The notes under the pieces are model-generated. The model did not search any database. It had not been told where the DNA came from and saw only the letters and a list, made by a program, of their open reading frames with translations. From NCBI GenBank assembly GCA_963726575.1, contig CAVSCR010000004.1, positions 1 to 54,116 on the forward strand: 54,116 nucleotides of DNA. Direction: 5' to 3'. A program made the position numbers and the translations under genes. Position 1 is the first letter of the stretch; each line of letters opens with the position of its first letter. Below are positions 24,787 to 33,467 of this stretch, piece after piece. This stretch comes from CAVSCR01 sp963726575. Lineage in GTDB: Bacteria; Actinomycetota; Actinomycetes; JAHEKZ01.

Positions 24787-24800
24787 CTGACTCTAGTCAG
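24787..24800. promoter_or_regulatory. MarR-type operator
   Basis: CTGACT-CT-AGTCAG, a perfect 14-base inverted repeat, sits just before the MarR-GNAT ATG in the divergent region with the flavoprotein gene. TTGACT/AGTCAA-like palindromes are typical of MarR-family sites. It could also regulate the divergent gene. Confidence 0.7.
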
Positions 24801-24881
24801 GCAATGTCGGGGCCCGCTGGCAGGCCGTTCCCTCAGGGCGGACGATGGAGCCTTGCGGGGACGGCGGAGTCGGAGGCGGCG

Positions 24882-26117
24882 ATGGCAGACGTGGAATCGG
24901 TCGTGGTGGTGGGTGGCGGGCTCGCCGGGGGCAAGACGGTCGAGGGGCTGCGCAAGGGTGGTTACGCCGGGAAGCTGACCTTGCTCGCCGACGAGCTGCA
25001 CCTTCCCTATGAGCGGCCACCGCTGTCCAAGGGCTACCTCGCCGGCACTGCTGAGCGCAGCTCCGTCTTCGTTCACTCGCGCGAGTGGTACTCGACCAAC
25101 GACGTGGACCTCCGGATGGGTACGTCGGCGACGCACCTCGACACCGCGACGAAGCAGGTTTCCTTGAGTGACGGCTCGCGCCTGGAGTACGGACACGTCG
25201 TACTGGCCACCGGCTCCTCACCGCGACGGCTCGATATTCCGGGCGCCGACGCAGCCGGTGTGCTCACCCTGCGCACCCTTGACGACAGCGACCACCTGCG
25301 ACAGGCGATCGCTGCCTCGTCGGGGCTGGTCGTGATCGGCGGCGGGTGGATCGGGCTGGAAGCGGCGGCAGCCGCACGCAATGCCGGCGTTGCTACTGCG
25401 GTGCTGGAGGCAGCTGGGCTCCCGCTGATCCGGGTTCTGGGGCCAGAGGTGGCAGACGTCTTCGCCCAGCTACACCGCGAGCACGGTGTAGACCTTCGGA
25501 CCTCGGTCCAGGTCGAGCAGATTCTGGTCGACGCGGGAAGGGTCGCCGGGGTGCGTCTCGCCGATGGCGCCACGATCCCGGCCGACACGGTCCTGATCGG
25601 CGTCGGCATCACCCCCAACGTCAGCCTCGCGCAGGACGCGGGGCTGAAGGTGGACAACGGCATCGTCGTCGACGCCGGCCTGCACACCGAGGACCCGTCC
25701 GTGTTCGCCGTGGGAGATGTGGCGAACGCGTGGCATCCCACGCTGGCGCGGCACCTTCGGGTCGAGCACTGGGCCAACGCCCTGAACCAGCCGGCCGTGG
25801 TCGCGGCGAACATCCTGGGCGGCTCGGCCGAGTACGACCGCCAGCCGTACTTCTACACCGACCAGTACGACCTCGGCATGGAGTACCTCGGTTACGCCGA
25901 GCCGGGTCAGTACGACGAGGTCGTGTTCCGCGGTGACGTGGCAGCGCGCACGTTCCTGGCCTTCTGGCTGCGCCAAGGGCAGGTGCTGGCCGGCATGAAC
26001 GTCAACGTCTGGGACGTCGCCGAACCGGTCAAGGCGCTGATCGCGCGCACCGAACCGGTCGACACCCGGCAGCTGGCTGACCCCGACATCCCCCTCGACG
26101 AGGTGAGGCACGGCTAG
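24882..26117 (+). CDS. FAD-dependent ferredoxin-reductase-type oxidoreductase
   Basis: A 411-residue flavoprotein. The FAD motif VVVGGGLAGGKTVEGLRKGG starts near residue 6, followed by LPYERPPLSKGYL, the second dinucleotide site VVIGGGWIGLEAAAAAR near 150, and VFAVGDVA near 275. The last 100 residues fit the reductase C-terminal domain. The family passes electrons from NAD(P)H to a ferredoxin or rubredoxin that serves an oxygenase; no ferredoxin gene is adjacent. ATG 24882 follows GGAGG, so the longer open frame is not used. The next genes encode two non-heme iron oxygenases; it may supply reducing power or keep iron reduced there, which is inference. The gap to them is 68 bases. Confidence 0.9.
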   Translation: MADVESVVVVGGGLAGGKTVEGLRKGGYAGKLTLLADELHLPYERPPLSKGYLAGTAERSSVFVHSREWYSTNDVDLRMGTSATHLDTATKQVSLSDGSRLEYGHVVLATGSSPRRLDIPGADAAGVLTLRTLDDSDHLRQAIAASSGLVVIGGGWIGLEAAAAARNAGVATAVLEAAGLPLIRVLGPEVADVFAQLHREHGVDLRTSVQVEQILVDAGRVAGVRLADGATIPADTVLIGVGITPNVSLAQDAGLKVDNGIVVDAGLHTEDPSVFAVGDVANAWHPTLARHLRVEHWANALNQPAVVAANILGGSAEYDRQPYFYTDQYDLGMEYLGYAEPGQYDEVVFRGDVAARTFLAFWLRQGQVLAGMNVNVWDVAEPVKALIARTEPVDTRQLADPDIPLDEVRHG

Positions 26118-26185
26118 GCAGCCTTCGACGCCTAGGATTGGCCGCCTGACGGGGTGGGGCGGAGCTGGTGGCGAAGGAGCCGTGC

Positions 26186-27352
26186 ATGACCCAGCAGCGG
26201 ACACAGGCCAAGCCGCGCACGGCGCTGTCGCTGGAACAGCGCCACCTCACCTTGACCACCAGGAAGCATCAGTCGCGCTTCCACTACGTGTGGCTGCGGG
26301 ACAACTGCTGGTGTGACGAGTGCCGAGTCGCCCAGTCGGGGGAACGGCGGCTGTTCACCGCGCACATCCCCGACGACATCGCACCGCGCGACGCACGCAT
26401 CGACGCCGACGAGTTCGTCCTCGAGATCAGCTGGAACGACGACCACAATTCGACCTACAGCCTGCCCTGGCTCGACGCCTTCGACTACTCCAACCGGATC
26501 AGCCCCGCCGACACCCGGATCTACTGGACGTCGAAGCTGCCCTCGCTACCGCGGTTCGAGCACGATGAGGTGGTCGGCAAGCCGGAAGTGCAGAGGGCCT
26601 ACCTGGAGGCGGTGCGCGACTACGGCGCGGCAATCGTCACCCACACGCCTTCGGTCGACGGTGAGGTGGCCCGCTACGCCGAGGCGATCGGACACGTGCG
26701 CGAGACCGCGTTCGAGCGCGTGCACAACGTGCGGCACGACCCCAAGGGCTACAACGTCGCGCACACCGCCCTGGAGCTCAAACCCCACTCCGACCTGCCC
26801 AGCTACCACTGGCCGCCCAGCGTCCAGCTGCTGCACTTCCTGGTGAACGAGTCCGACGGCGGCGAGAGCACCCTGGTCGATGGGTGGAAGGTACTGGCCG
26901 ACCTGCGGGAGCAGGACCCCGACGCCTTCGACGTGCTGTGCCGGGTACCGGTCACGTTCCAGCTGTTCAGCGACGACGAGGACACCCTGGCGACGTCGCC
27001 CATCGTCCAGCTCGACGTGGACGGCAACGTGCGGTTGTTCCGGTTCTCCAACCAGCTCGCGCTGCCGCTGAACGCGTCATTCGATGATGTAGGCGCCTTC
27101 TACGAGGCCTACCAGACGTTGGGCCGGATGCTCGACAGTGACCACTACAAGCTGTCGTTCAAGACCGAGACCGGTGACCTGCTCACAGTGCACGGACACC
27201 GGGTGCTGCACGGCCGGCGCGCCTTCGACCCGAACAGCGGGGCGCGTCACCTGCAAGACGTCTACATGGAGTACGACGACCTGATGGACCGCCTCAACGT
27301 GTTGCAGGGCACCCACAAGCCGGTGCCGTCGAACGGAGGACTGCTGGCATGA
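26186..27352 (+). CDS. Gamma-butyrobetaine hydroxylase-like 2-oxoglutarate oxygenase (TmpA-like)
   Basis: A 388-residue Fe(II)/2-oxoglutarate oxygenase. The N-terminal zinc domain has C41, C43, C46 (WLRDNCWCDEC) and H87 (WNDDHNSTY), as in gamma-butyrobetaine hydroxylase. The jelly-roll domain holds the facial triad H201-x-D203 (KPHSDLP) and H342 (HRVLHGRRAF), with the following arginines for 2-oxoglutarate. Sequence alone suggests hydroxylation of a trimethylammonium compound. Its 4-base overlap with an HD-domain oxygenase gene points to the TmpA-TmpB pair, which hydroxylates and then cleaves 2-(trimethylammonio)ethylphosphonate. ATG 26186 is preferred to GTG 26168 because AAGGAG precedes it by six bases. 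Carnitine biosynthesis or another betaine is the main alternative. Confidence 0.88.
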   Translation: MTQQRTQAKPRTALSLEQRHLTLTTRKHQSRFHYVWLRDNCWCDECRVAQSGERRLFTAHIPDDIAPRDARIDADEFVLEISWNDDHNSTYSLPWLDAFDYSNRISPADTRIYWTSKLPSLPRFEHDEVVGKPEVQRAYLEAVRDYGAAIVTHTPSVDGEVARYAEAIGHVRETAFERVHNVRHDPKGYNVAHTALELKPHSDLPSYHWPPSVQLLHFLVNESDGGESTLVDGWKVLADLREQDPDAFDVLCRVPVTFQLFSDDEDTLATSPIVQLDVDGNVRLFRFSNQLALPLNASFDDVGAFYEAYQTLGRMLDSDHYKLSFKTETGDLLTVHGHRVLHGRRAFDPNSGARHLQDVYMEYDDLMDRLNVLQGTHKPVPSNGGLLA

Positions 27353-27918
27353 CCACGTCACCGGTGGTGTCGTTCACCGCCATGGAAGACGGAACCCGCG
27401 AGGACTACGAGCTGCTCGGCGCGCTCGAGCAGCAGCAGATGGCGGGGTTCCCCGACCGGGTTCTCGGTTGGCTGCGCACTATGGATGACTCGGCGGGGTA
27501 CCAGGTGACCCGGCTCCAGCACTCGCTGCAGGCCGCGACGCGCGCGCTGCGCGCCGGCGAGGACGAGGAGACGGTCGTCTGCGTGCTGCTGCACGACATC
27601 GGCGACTTCCTGGCCCCGGCCAACCACTCCGAGGTGGCTGCGGCGGTGCTGCGGCCCTACGTGAGCGAGAAGAACTACTGGGTCGTGAAGCATCACGGCG
27701 TGTTCCAGGGCGTGTACTACTTCCACTTCAGCGGCGCCGACCCGAACGCGCGCGACCGTTGGAAGGACCACCCGCACTACCAGGCGACAATCGACTTCTG
27801 TGCGCTCTACGACCAGAACTCGTTCGACCCTGCCTACGAGTCAGAACCGTTGGAGTTCTTCGAGCCGATGGTGCGTCGGGTGCTGGCCAAGCCGACCTAC
27901 GTTGAGCACGACGTGTAG
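27349..27918 (+). CDS. HD-domain mixed-valent diiron oxygenase (PhnZ/TmpB-like)
   Basis: A 189-residue HD-domain protein. The expected metal ligands are all visible: H58 (RLQHSLQAA), H82-D83 (LLHDIGD), H93 (ANHSE), H115 (KHHG) and D155 (YDQNSFDP). The segments PYVSEKNYWVVKHHGVFQG and EFFEPMVRRVL are, from memory, characteristic of the group containing PhnZ and TmpB. Those enzymes use a mixed-valent di-iron centre and O2 to cleave the C-P bond of alpha-hydroxyphosphonates. The gene starts inside the oxygenase stop codon (ATGA), so the two proteins are made together. No phosphonate transporter is next to it, so substrate supply and identity remain open. Other HD oxygenases (for example inositol oxygenase-like) are less likely given the partner. 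Confidence 0.82.
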   Translation: MTTSPVVSFTAMEDGTREDYELLGALEQQQMAGFPDRVLGWLRTMDDSAGYQVTRLQHSLQAATRALRAGEDEETVVCVLLHDIGDFLAPANHSEVAAAVLRPYVSEKNYWVVKHHGVFQGVYYFHFSGADPNARDRWKDHPHYQATIDFCALYDQNSFDPAYESEPLEFFEPMVRRVLAKPTYVEHDV

Positions 27919-27936
27919 GCGCGCAACCGCAGTCGA

Positions 27937-29874
27937 TCAGACGATCTTGAAGTAGCGCCAGCGCGTCTTGGTTCGCGGGTGTCGATCGTCGGGGGTATAC
28001 ACGACCATCTCCCGGAACTCACGACCGACCACCGCCGCCGGCCGGTAGGTGATGATCACGCTCGTCTGGCTCTTCCCGTCTAACCGGAACCAACCGCAAT
28101 GGGCCTCCCCCCAGCGCCCTCCGCCCTGACGCGAGCCGAGGCAGACGCCCACCTGGACTCCAGGCTCCCTGGGACGGACAGTCGCGGAGATTCCCGGGCA
28201 GCCGACGTGGCGCGTTCGGCAGGTCGGCGTGGAGCGGTAGAGGTGATAGCCGCTGACCGTGGTGTAGTAGCCAGTCTCTCGCACCGAGATGATCACGCCC
28301 ACGGACACTTTCCGCCCAGTACTCTCGGCGCTGGCGTACCACTTGGCGCCTGAATACTTGGCTATGTAGCGCGTGTTGACGGTTGGCTTCACCGCTCCCC
28401 GCCAGTAGCCGTGCCGATCTACGGCACCGCTCGCCACTCGTACCGAGGTACCGTCCGGCCGGACTCGACTGATGGTGATGTGAGAGCGAGCGGGTGCGCC
28501 GACGAGTTTGGCGGTCAGGCTGACTGACTTGCCGACCGTGATCCGCTTGGCTGATGGGCTCAACGTCAGGGCAGTCGCGCGAAGTGTCACGTCGACGGTC
28601 AAGGTGAATGAGGACGCGCTGTGAGTTGCGTCCCCGCCCCAGTCAGCTTCATAGGTCCACTTGCCTGCGGTGCCCGGTGTGATCGCCTCGGAGAACTCGC
28701 CGATACCGTCCGTGGACGTTGACGCGAGTAGCGTCCGCACCCCGCCTGGAGGTGTCGCATACAGGTCGACGGATTGACCTGCCGCGTTGCCACCAGGCAC
28801 AACGAGCGCCCCTGTCAAGGTCCAAGACCGGCCGACGGTCGAGGACTGCGGCGCCGAGAACCAGACGTGCGCGGGACCGTCAGCGGCGAGCGGCTCCCAG
28901 GTCGGGTTCGCTATCGCGCCGACGTTGATGATTTTCGTCTGGCTGCCGTCTGCCGTGATGACAGAGATACCTCCAGGGTCCCTGGCCTCGTAGGCGATCC
29001 GCGTTCCATCCGGAGACCACTCGGGCGCGAAGCCGGGCGACGACGTCAGCCGTCGCGCGTTGGTTCCGTTCGCGAGCGACCACCACAGGCGTTCGCGCGG
29101 ACCGATCCCAAGGGGGTACGCAATTCGATGACCATCCGGTGACCAGGTCGGTCCACCGGGGCACTCAAGGTAGTCAGGCCAACTTCCCGAGGTGTCGTGG
29201 GTGAGCGCACGCACGTGCGTGCCATCGGCGTTTATGACGTCGACGTTGCAGTTCTGGCCACGATGTGCGACGAACGCGATGTGTTTCCCATCCGGCGACC
29301 ACGCAGGCCAAGTCTCTGCCTCTCGACTCGAAGTAAGCCGCCTCGCGTGGGTGCCGTTCGCTTGCGCCTGGAAGACATCTTCGTTGCCACGGCGAGTGCT
29401 GACGAAAAGGAGGCGCGTGCCGTCAGGTGACATGCTTGGGTCGGTGTCGCTGCCTGGACTGGTGACCAGAGTCTGAATGCCTGATCCGTCTGGCTGCACC
29501 GAGAAGATGTCGTCGTCCGCCGGATAGGCCGTTGAGCACCCCCCGTCGAAGACGATCCGGGTCGCGTCCGGTGTCCAGGACGGTTGGAACAGAAGGCATG
29601 TGGGCGTTGAGAAGACAGCGTTCCCGCCGTCGGCATCCATGACCAGCAATCGAGTGGAGCCTTCAGCCGCGATCCGTCCATTGCTGCCAGGTGTTGTGGC
29701 ATCGGCCGGTGCGACAGCCACGACCGACGAGATGACCAGCGCGACGGCAACCGAGACTGTGAGGCGTTGGAGCCGAGCCGGACGCCGGCGGCCCGCGAAC
29801 CTGCTCCTCATGGGTTCGCGTTCGGCCGTGGCAGCCACGTGGCCGAACAGTCCGTAGCGAATGAGTGACGCCAT
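27937..29874 (-). CDS. Secreted TolB-like propeller with Ig-like repeats
   Basis: A 645-residue exported protein. After a twin-basic N-terminus (RRRPARLQRL) and a hydrophobic helix (about residues 41-58) come WD40/PD40-type TolB repeats to about residue 330, each with PSWSPDG or WSPDGTRIAY-like turns. One or two immunoglobulin-like domains follow (for example ATALTLSPSAKRITVGKSVSLTAKL split by strand turns), and a Cys/Trp-rich end. Such proteins are common at actinomycete surfaces, with unclear roles. Base composition is visibly less GC-rich than the neighbours, hinting at separate ancestry. It converges on the HD-oxygenase gene with 18 bases between. The start could also be Met22. Confidence 0.8.
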   Translation of the reverse strand: MASLIRYGLFGHVAATAEREPMRSRFAGRRRPARLQRLTVSVAVALVISSVVAVAPADATTPGSNGRIAAEGSTRLLVMDADGGNAVFSTPTCLLFQPSWTPDATRIVFDGGCSTAYPADDDIFSVQPDGSGIQTLVTSPGSDTDPSMSPDGTRLLFVSTRRGNEDVFQAQANGTHARRLTSSREAETWPAWSPDGKHIAFVAHRGQNCNVDVINADGTHVRALTHDTSGSWPDYLECPGGPTWSPDGHRIAYPLGIGPRERLWWSLANGTNARRLTSSPGFAPEWSPDGTRIAYEARDPGGISVITADGSQTKIINVGAIANPTWEPLAADGPAHVWFSAPQSSTVGRSWTLTGALVVPGGNAAGQSVDLYATPPGGVRTLLASTSTDGIGEFSEAITPGTAGKWTYEADWGGDATHSASSFTLTVDVTLRATALTLSPSAKRITVGKSVSLTAKLVGAPARSHITISRVRPDGTSVRVASGAVDRHGYWRGAVKPTVNTRYIAKYSGAKWYASAESTGRKVSVGVIISVRETGYYTTVSGYHLYRSTPTCRTRHVGCPGISATVRPREPGVQVGVCLGSRQGGGRWGEAHCGWFRLDGKSQTSVIITYRPAAVVGREFREMVVYTPDDRHPRTKTRWRYFKIV

Positions 29875-30045
29875 GGAGAGCCCCCGTTCAGAGCAGCTTA
29901 TGCTGCCGGGATTGTTTCACGCCTTCTGCCAACTGGGAGACAACTCGCGAGGGGCCGGCGGTCGCTCCAGCTAGTCGGGCCACTGAACTCGGGCAGGTCT
30001 CGCCCGACTTGGGTCCCCGGGTCTCGACCGAACGCGCCGACCACG

Positions 30046-31134
30046 TTGAATGACCTTGTGGCCCAGTTGATCACGCTCGACGACATCGCTGCGCTGGCGC
30101 GGGGCTGCGCCATCTTGGGGACCGGCGGGGGTGGTGAGGTCGAGAGCGGTTCGCAGATGGTCCGTCGGGCGTTGACGGTCCACGGACCGGTGGAGCTGGT
30201 GCAGCTCGCCGACCTGCCCGGCGACGGGCTGGTTCTGCCCTTGTCCGGTATCGGCGCCCCCACCGTCGGCCACGAGATGCTCTACGGCACGCGCGAGGCT
30301 GGCCTGCTGCGCGACGTCGTCGAGCAGGCTCTGGGCGCCCCTGCGGTGGCCGTGCTCTCCGGCGAGATCGGCGGCAGCAACGGCGTATGCCCGGTCGCGT
30401 GGGCCGCCGAGCTCGGTCTGCCGTTGGTCGACGGCGACGAGATGGGGCGTGCCTTCCCCGAGGTCCAGATGACGTCGATGAACGTGGCCGGCCTGCCGGT
30501 GGAGAACATCGCGATGGCCGACGTCATGGGCAATGTCACGTTCGTCCGCCCGGTCGACTGGGAGTGGGCCGAGACGATCGGACGGGCACTGTCGATTGCA
30601 TCCGGGTCGAGCGCCTTGATGGCCGACAACGTCGTCACGGCGGATCGGCTCCGGGGCGCGCTCGTCGAGGGCACGGTGACCCAGGCGATCCGAATCGGGC
30701 GGGCGACGCCAGGGGCCGCCGACCCGGTGGCGGCGGTTGTCGCCGAGCTCGGTGCCCGGCGGCTGATCACCGGGAAGGTCGTCGACGTCGAGCACACCAC
30801 GGGCGGTGGCTTCGTCCGGGGCAGCGTCACCATCGACGGCGTCGGTGCCGACGCGGGTCGGGTGCTGCGGATCGCGATCCAGAACGAGAACCTGGCCGTG
30901 TTCGACGGTGAGACCGTGCTCGCATCGGTCCCCGACCTGATCACCGTCGTCGACGCCCACAGCGCCGCCGCGATCGCGACCGAGATGGTCCGCTACGGCC
31001 AACGCGTCTGTCTGCTCGCCTGGCCCTGCGCGCCGATCTGGCGGACGGCGCGTGGTCTGGAGATCGCCGGCCCGCGTGCGTTCGGGTATGACATCGACTA
31101 CGTGCCGGTGGAGGAATTGGCCGATGTCGGATGA
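30046..31134 (+). CDS. DUF917-family protein (S-methyl-thiohydantoin desulfurase-like)
   Basis: A 362-residue protein of the DUF917 family. Landmarks are LARGCAILGTGGGGE near residue 18, LPLSGIGAPTVGHE near 64, GEIGGSNG near 105, GLPLVDGDEMGRAFPEVQM near 127, DNVVTADRLRGALVEGT near 195, and VPDLITVVDA near 305. From memory, members are now linked to S-methyl thiohydantoin desulfurase and always travel with a hydantoinase/oxoprolinase subunit, as here. The start is uncertain: TTG 30046 or GTG 30058, neither with a good ribosome site. It overlaps the next gene by 11 bases. No regulator or transporter flanks the pair. Confidence 0.85.
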   Translation: MNDLVAQLITLDDIAALARGCAILGTGGGGEVESGSQMVRRALTVHGPVELVQLADLPGDGLVLPLSGIGAPTVGHEMLYGTREAGLLRDVVEQALGAPAVAVLSGEIGGSNGVCPVAWAAELGLPLVDGDEMGRAFPEVQMTSMNVAGLPVENIAMADVMGNVTFVRPVDWEWAETIGRALSIASGSSALMADNVVTADRLRGALVEGTVTQAIRIGRATPGAADPVAAVVAELGARRLITGKVVDVEHTTGGGFVRGSVTIDGVGADAGRVLRIAIQNENLAVFDGETVLASVPDLITVVDAHSAAAIATEMVRYGQRVCLLAWPCAPIWRTARGLEIAGPRAFGYDIDYVPVEELADVG

Positions 31135-32689
31135 CCTGAACCCGGATCTGCGGATCGGGATCGACGTCGGCGGCACCAACACCGACGCGGTCGTGCTGGA
31201 CTCAGCCGACATCGTGCTCGCCTGGACGAAGCAGCCCACGACCGACGACGTCACCGGCGGCATGCGTGCCGCGCTCGCAGCGGTGTTGGCGCAGGTCCCC
31301 GAGCCGCAACGTGTCGGTCGGGTGATGCTCGGCACGACCGCCGTCACCAACGCCATCGTCGAGCGACGCCGGCTGGGCAAGGTCGCTGTACTGCGCCTGG
31401 GAGCGCCGGCCACCACGTCGGTGCCACCCCTGGACACCTGGCCGGCCGCCCTGCGGGAGGCGATCTCCGCCGGCGAGATGCTCGCGGCCGGCGGCCACCT
31501 GGTGGACGGACGCCCCATCGCGCCACTCGACGTCGGCGGCATCACGGCGTTCCTCGAGTCGGTGGCGGGACGGGCCGATGCGGTGGCCGTCACGGGCGTG
31601 TTCAGCCCAGCAACCCAAGACCAGGAGCGCGAGGTGGGTGAGCTGGCCCGCTCGATCCTCGGCCCCGAGGTCGCCATCTCGCTCAGTCACGAGATCGGCC
31701 AGATCGGGCTGCTCGAACGCGAGAACTCAACGGTCCTCAACGCGGCGTTGCACGACGTCGCCCGCGACGTCACCGGAGCCCTCAGCCAGGTGCTCGCCGA
31801 ACGTGGGCTGACACCGGCCACGTATTTCGCCCAGAACGACGGAACGCTGATGGCGTTGGAAGTCGCGTCTCGCTACCCGGTACTCACCATCGGTTCTGGG
31901 CCGGCGAACTCCATCCGCGGTGCAGCGTTCCTGTCCGGCTACGACGATGCGATCGTGGCCGACGTCGGCGGTACCACGACCGACTTCGGGGTGCTCGTGA
32001 AGGGCTTGCCGCGCGAGTCGACCGCGCCGGTGGTCATCGGCGGCGTCGCCACCAACTTCCGGATGCCCGACGTGCTCGCCATCGGCCTGGGCGGCGGCAC
32101 CTTGATCCACGAGGAGGCCGGGCAGACGTTCATCGGACCGCAGAGTGTGGGTCACCGGCTCACCGAACAGGCGCTGGTCTTCGGCGGAGTCACGCCGACG
32201 CTGACCGATGCCGGAGTGCGGACCGGGCGAGCCCAGATCGGGTCCTTCTCCCCGGCTCCTGCTGTCGCCGACCTGCTCGCGCGTGGCCTGGCCGTTGCCG
32301 ACGCGATGTTCGGCGAAGCCGTGGACACGATGTCGTTGGGCAAGGCGGAACGCCCCTTGGTCGTCGTCGGTGGCGCTGCGTTCCTCGCCCCCGACGCGGT
32401 CCCTGGCGCCAGCGAGGTCATCCGGCCCGAGCGGGGCAGCGTCGCCAACGCCGTGGGGGCCGCGATCGCCTTGGCCAGCGGCCGGTGGGACGTGATCGTG
32501 CCGGCTGACCATCGGCGGCGCGACGCCATCGACCAGGCGTGCGACATGGCCAGGGACCGCGCGATCCAGGCGGGGGCCGACCCGGCCACAGTCGAGATCG
32601 TCGACCTGCTCGAGATTCCCCTCAGCTATCTGCCGGAGCCGGCCAGCCGGCTCACGGTCAAGGCGGCCGGTCCGCTCGCCCGGCTCTGA
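31124..32689 (+). CDS. Hydantoinase A/oxoprolinase-family protein
   Basis: A 521-residue HyuA-like subunit. The actin-like ATPase phosphate motif is IGIDVGGTNTDAVVL near residue 10; further motifs are MLGTTAVTNAIVERR near 68, VADVGGTTTDFGVLVKG near 281, and GLGGGTLIHEE near 324. The family uses ATP to open hydantoin or oxoproline rings. Here only the A-type subunit is seen, joined to a DUF917 protein, and no HyuB gene follows. The ATG at 31124 lies inside the last codons of the DUF917 gene. The next gene is convergent on the other strand, 10 bases away. The exact ring substrate is unknown. Confidence 0.88.
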   Translation: MSDDLNPDLRIGIDVGGTNTDAVVLDSADIVLAWTKQPTTDDVTGGMRAALAAVLAQVPEPQRVGRVMLGTTAVTNAIVERRRLGKVAVLRLGAPATTSVPPLDTWPAALREAISAGEMLAAGGHLVDGRPIAPLDVGGITAFLESVAGRADAVAVTGVFSPATQDQEREVGELARSILGPEVAISLSHEIGQIGLLERENSTVLNAALHDVARDVTGALSQVLAERGLTPATYFAQNDGTLMALEVASRYPVLTIGSGPANSIRGAAFLSGYDDAIVADVGGTTTDFGVLVKGLPRESTAPVVIGGVATNFRMPDVLAIGLGGGTLIHEEAGQTFIGPQSVGHRLTEQALVFGGVTPTLTDAGVRTGRAQIGSFSPAPAVADLLARGLAVADAMFGEAVDTMSLGKAERPLVVVGGAAFLAPDAVPGASEVIRPERGSVANAVGAAIALASGRWDVIVPADHRRRDAIDQACDMARDRAIQAGADPATVEIVDLLEIPLSYLPEPASRLTVKAAGPLARL

Positions 32690-32699
32690 GGAGCCGGGG

Positions 32700-33467
32700 T
32701 CAGAAGGGCACGACGGTCGCCAGCAAGCCGTGAGCCGGGATGCGCCCCGACAGGGTCCGGCAGAACTCCACGGCATCGAGGTGCAGATGTTGCGCATCGG
32801 CAGATTCCGGCGCGTGGGAGTAGCTGCCTCCCGCCGGGCCGGTGAGCTCCAGGACGAACGGGTGATCGTGGCGCCGCGCCCATTCGGCGACGACCTCGGC
32901 CACCAACCGTCCGTCGTGGTCGGCGCTGAGCTCGAGCGGCAGGTCGACCGCGCGGGCGAGGTCGACCCGGTGCATCCACAGATCACGCAGGTAGACCGTG
33001 TCGACGAGGTAGCCCACCTTCCACCTCTCGACCACCGGCCCGTCGACCGCCAGGCTCACGTGGTGGCGCATGACTGCTGGGACGCGGGTACGGCCGCGCA
33101 CCGTCTCAGGCGCAACCGTCGCCAGCCGTGCCACGATCTCGGCGGGTGTGAGTTCGGCCCGCTCGCGCACCTGCACGTGCGACAGGGCGGCCTCGAGGGT
33201 CCCGCCGTGACGTCTGCGGTGGATCATGGCCAGCCGCATCTGGTGGACGAACTGCCGCCTCGACGCGCCGGCCTCGCACGCGCCGAGCACGTGCTGGTAA
33301 AGCGCACGCACGTCCCACTCCGGGCAGTCGGTCGGGGCCATCCACGCCGCGTCGTCGAGGGCGCGCAGGGCGGTCAGCGTGCGCTCCAGCTCTTGTGCTT
33401 GGAGTCGCATGGCCTCGTTGTGCGTGTACGGGGCGATCGTTGTGACGTCGATCGTGGTGAGGCTCAT
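32700..33467 (-). CDS. Maleylpyruvate isomerase-family mycothiol-dependent enzyme
   Basis: A 255-residue DinB-fold protein of the mycothiol-dependent maleylpyruvate isomerase group. Metal-site landmarks are H59 in WDVRALYQHVLG and D162/H166 in YLRDLWMHRVDLAR. In actinomycetes this fold catalyses thiol-dependent isomerisation or detoxification; many members have no known substrate. The ATG at 33467 overlaps the TetR stop (ATGA), so the pair is co-transcribed and probably induced by the compound that TetR senses. The longer open frame upstream is not used. Confidence 0.8.
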   Translation of the reverse strand: MSLTTIDVTTIAPYTHNEAMRLQAQELERTLTALRALDDAAWMAPTDCPEWDVRALYQHVLGACEAGASRRQFVHQMRLAMIHRRRHGGTLEAALSHVQVRERAELTPAEIVARLATVAPETVRGRTRVPAVMRHHVSLAVDGPVVERWKVGYLVDTVYLRDLWMHRVDLARAVDLPLELSADHDGRLVAEVVAEWARRHDHPFVLELTGPAGGSYSHAPESADAQHLHLDAVEFCRTLSGRIPAHGLLATVVPF

